Source of the DNA: Brevundimonas sp. UBA4609
Lineage (GTDB): Bacteria > Pseudomonadota > Alphaproteobacteria > Caulobacterales > Caulobacteraceae
Length of the DNA stretch: 22,799 bases
Direction of reading: 5' to 3'
NCBI GenBank assembly: GCA_002386585.1
Contig: DGIZ01000201.1
Location: forward strand, 1 to 22,799
Part shown: piece by piece, positions 22,404 through 22,799 of the stretch
Numbering within the stretch: the first letter of the stretch is position 1
Layout of the letters: the number at the start of each line of letters is the position of its first letter
Notes under the pieces: model-generated
What the model was told of the DNA's origin: nothing
Databases searched by the model: none
Seen by the model: the letters and a program-made list of their open reading frames with translations, nothing else
Translations under genes and position numbers: made by a program

Positions 22404-22799
22404 TTCAGACTGTCCAGATAGGCGGCCAGGTCGCGCAGCTCGCGCCCGGTCAGCACCGGATAGGACGGCATGCGGTTGCCCGGCTTGATCCCTTGGCTGT
22501 CGGCGATCCACCCCGCCATCGTGCCCTGATTGTTGGGCAGGATGCCCGCGCCCAGCGTCTGGCGCGAACCGACGTGGGTCAGGTCCGGTCCGGCCAGGCC
22601 GTTGGCCTCCGTTCCGCGTATGGTATGGCAGGCGCCGCAGCCCGAGGCGCCGAACACCGCCGCGCCCGGCAGGGCGGACGCCGCGGCGGGCTTGGCCTGC
22701 CTGGCCCGCCAAGCCTCGAAGTCGGCCTCGGCATGGGCGACGACGACAAAGCCCATCAGGGCGTGGGGTCCGCCGCAATATTCGGCGCACTGTCCCGCA
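22400..22799 (-). CDS. ctaC: Cytochrome c oxidase subunit II with cytochrome c domain, C-terminal part
   Basis: The gene continues beyond the window end. The visible 132 residues begin with the end of the CuA domain, GQCAEYCGGPHALMGF, holding the two bridging Cys, His and Met ligands. A linker of about 25 residues leads to a cytochrome c domain with the heme site CGACH and the likely axial Met in GNRMPSYP. A subunit II carrying cytochrome c defines caa3-type oxidases, in which the fused heme domain passes electrons to CuA. The stop overlaps the start of the subunit I+III gene by four bases. Confidence 0.94.
   Translation of the reverse strand, partial: AGQCAEYCGGPHALMGFVVVAHAEADFEAWRARQAKPAAASALPGAAVFGASGCGACHTIRGTEANGLAGPDLTHVGSRQTLGAGILPNNQGTMAGWIADSQGIKPGNRMPSYPVLTGRELRDLAAYLDSLK

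Noticed and set aside
20262..22421. A 719-codon plus-strand frame opposite the oxidase gene.
   Set aside because: Composition is Gln/Asp/His-rich shadow sequence; the minus-strand frame has all heme and copper ligands.

Overview
The window is GC-rich, gene-dense DNA that looks alphaproteobacterial, most likely Caulobacterales (Brevundimonas-like). The pointers are strong G/C third-position bias, many ATGA/GTGA overlaps, a FixJ-type regulator, a GTTC-N7-GTTC LexA box of the alphaproteobacterial kind, and a caa3-type oxidase with fused subunits I and III. The genus is an inference. No tRNA, rRNA, CRISPR array or intact insertion sequence was seen.

Region 1 (1-5240, + strand) is a regulator and secretion block. 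It holds the end of a sensor histidine kinase, a FixJ/NarL-type response regulator, and sctQ, sctR, sctS and sctT of a non-flagellar type III secretion system (T3SS). The run ends with a DUF1521 protein carrying the GDPH site of metal-induced self-cleaving effectors such as NopE1, followed by a strong terminator. Neighbouring genes overlap or nearly touch. sctQ has a good internal start that would give a separate SctQ-C product.

Region 2 (5265-11094) looks like the cargo of that system. On the minus strand are a LysM/lysozyme-like protein without a signal peptide and a small Ser/Ala-rich protein. On the plus strand are a 483-residue unknown protein followed by a lipoprotein related to its C-terminal part, then a GxSxG lipase followed by an ankyrin-repeat lipoprotein. 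Both lipoproteins have Asp at position +2. The intergenic spaces upstream of the DUF1521, LysM, 483-residue and lipase genes share TAGGG/CCCTA dyads. Two of these spaces share a near-identical 18-bp element. These are candidate operators for the kinase/regulator pair. The layout of signal-less protein plus inner-membrane-type lipoprotein, found twice, resembles effector-immunity pairs.

Region 3 (11169-16568) is a signalling module. A 909-residue ToxR-type winged-helix, Ser/Thr kinase, membrane-segment and TPR fusion is divergent from two small membrane proteins and two lipoproteins. A short frameshifted remnant follows at 16612-16805.

Region 4 (16841-19525, minus strand) is a DNA-repair operon. 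A SplB-like radical SAM protein is translationally coupled to a DUF4130-UdgX fusion, with a perfect LexA box directly before the first start codon.

Region 5 (19564-22799, minus strand) is a caa3-type cytochrome c oxidase operon: subunit II with its cytochrome c domain (cut by the window end), fused subunit I+III, and a small membrane protein, each coupled by a 4-base overlap.
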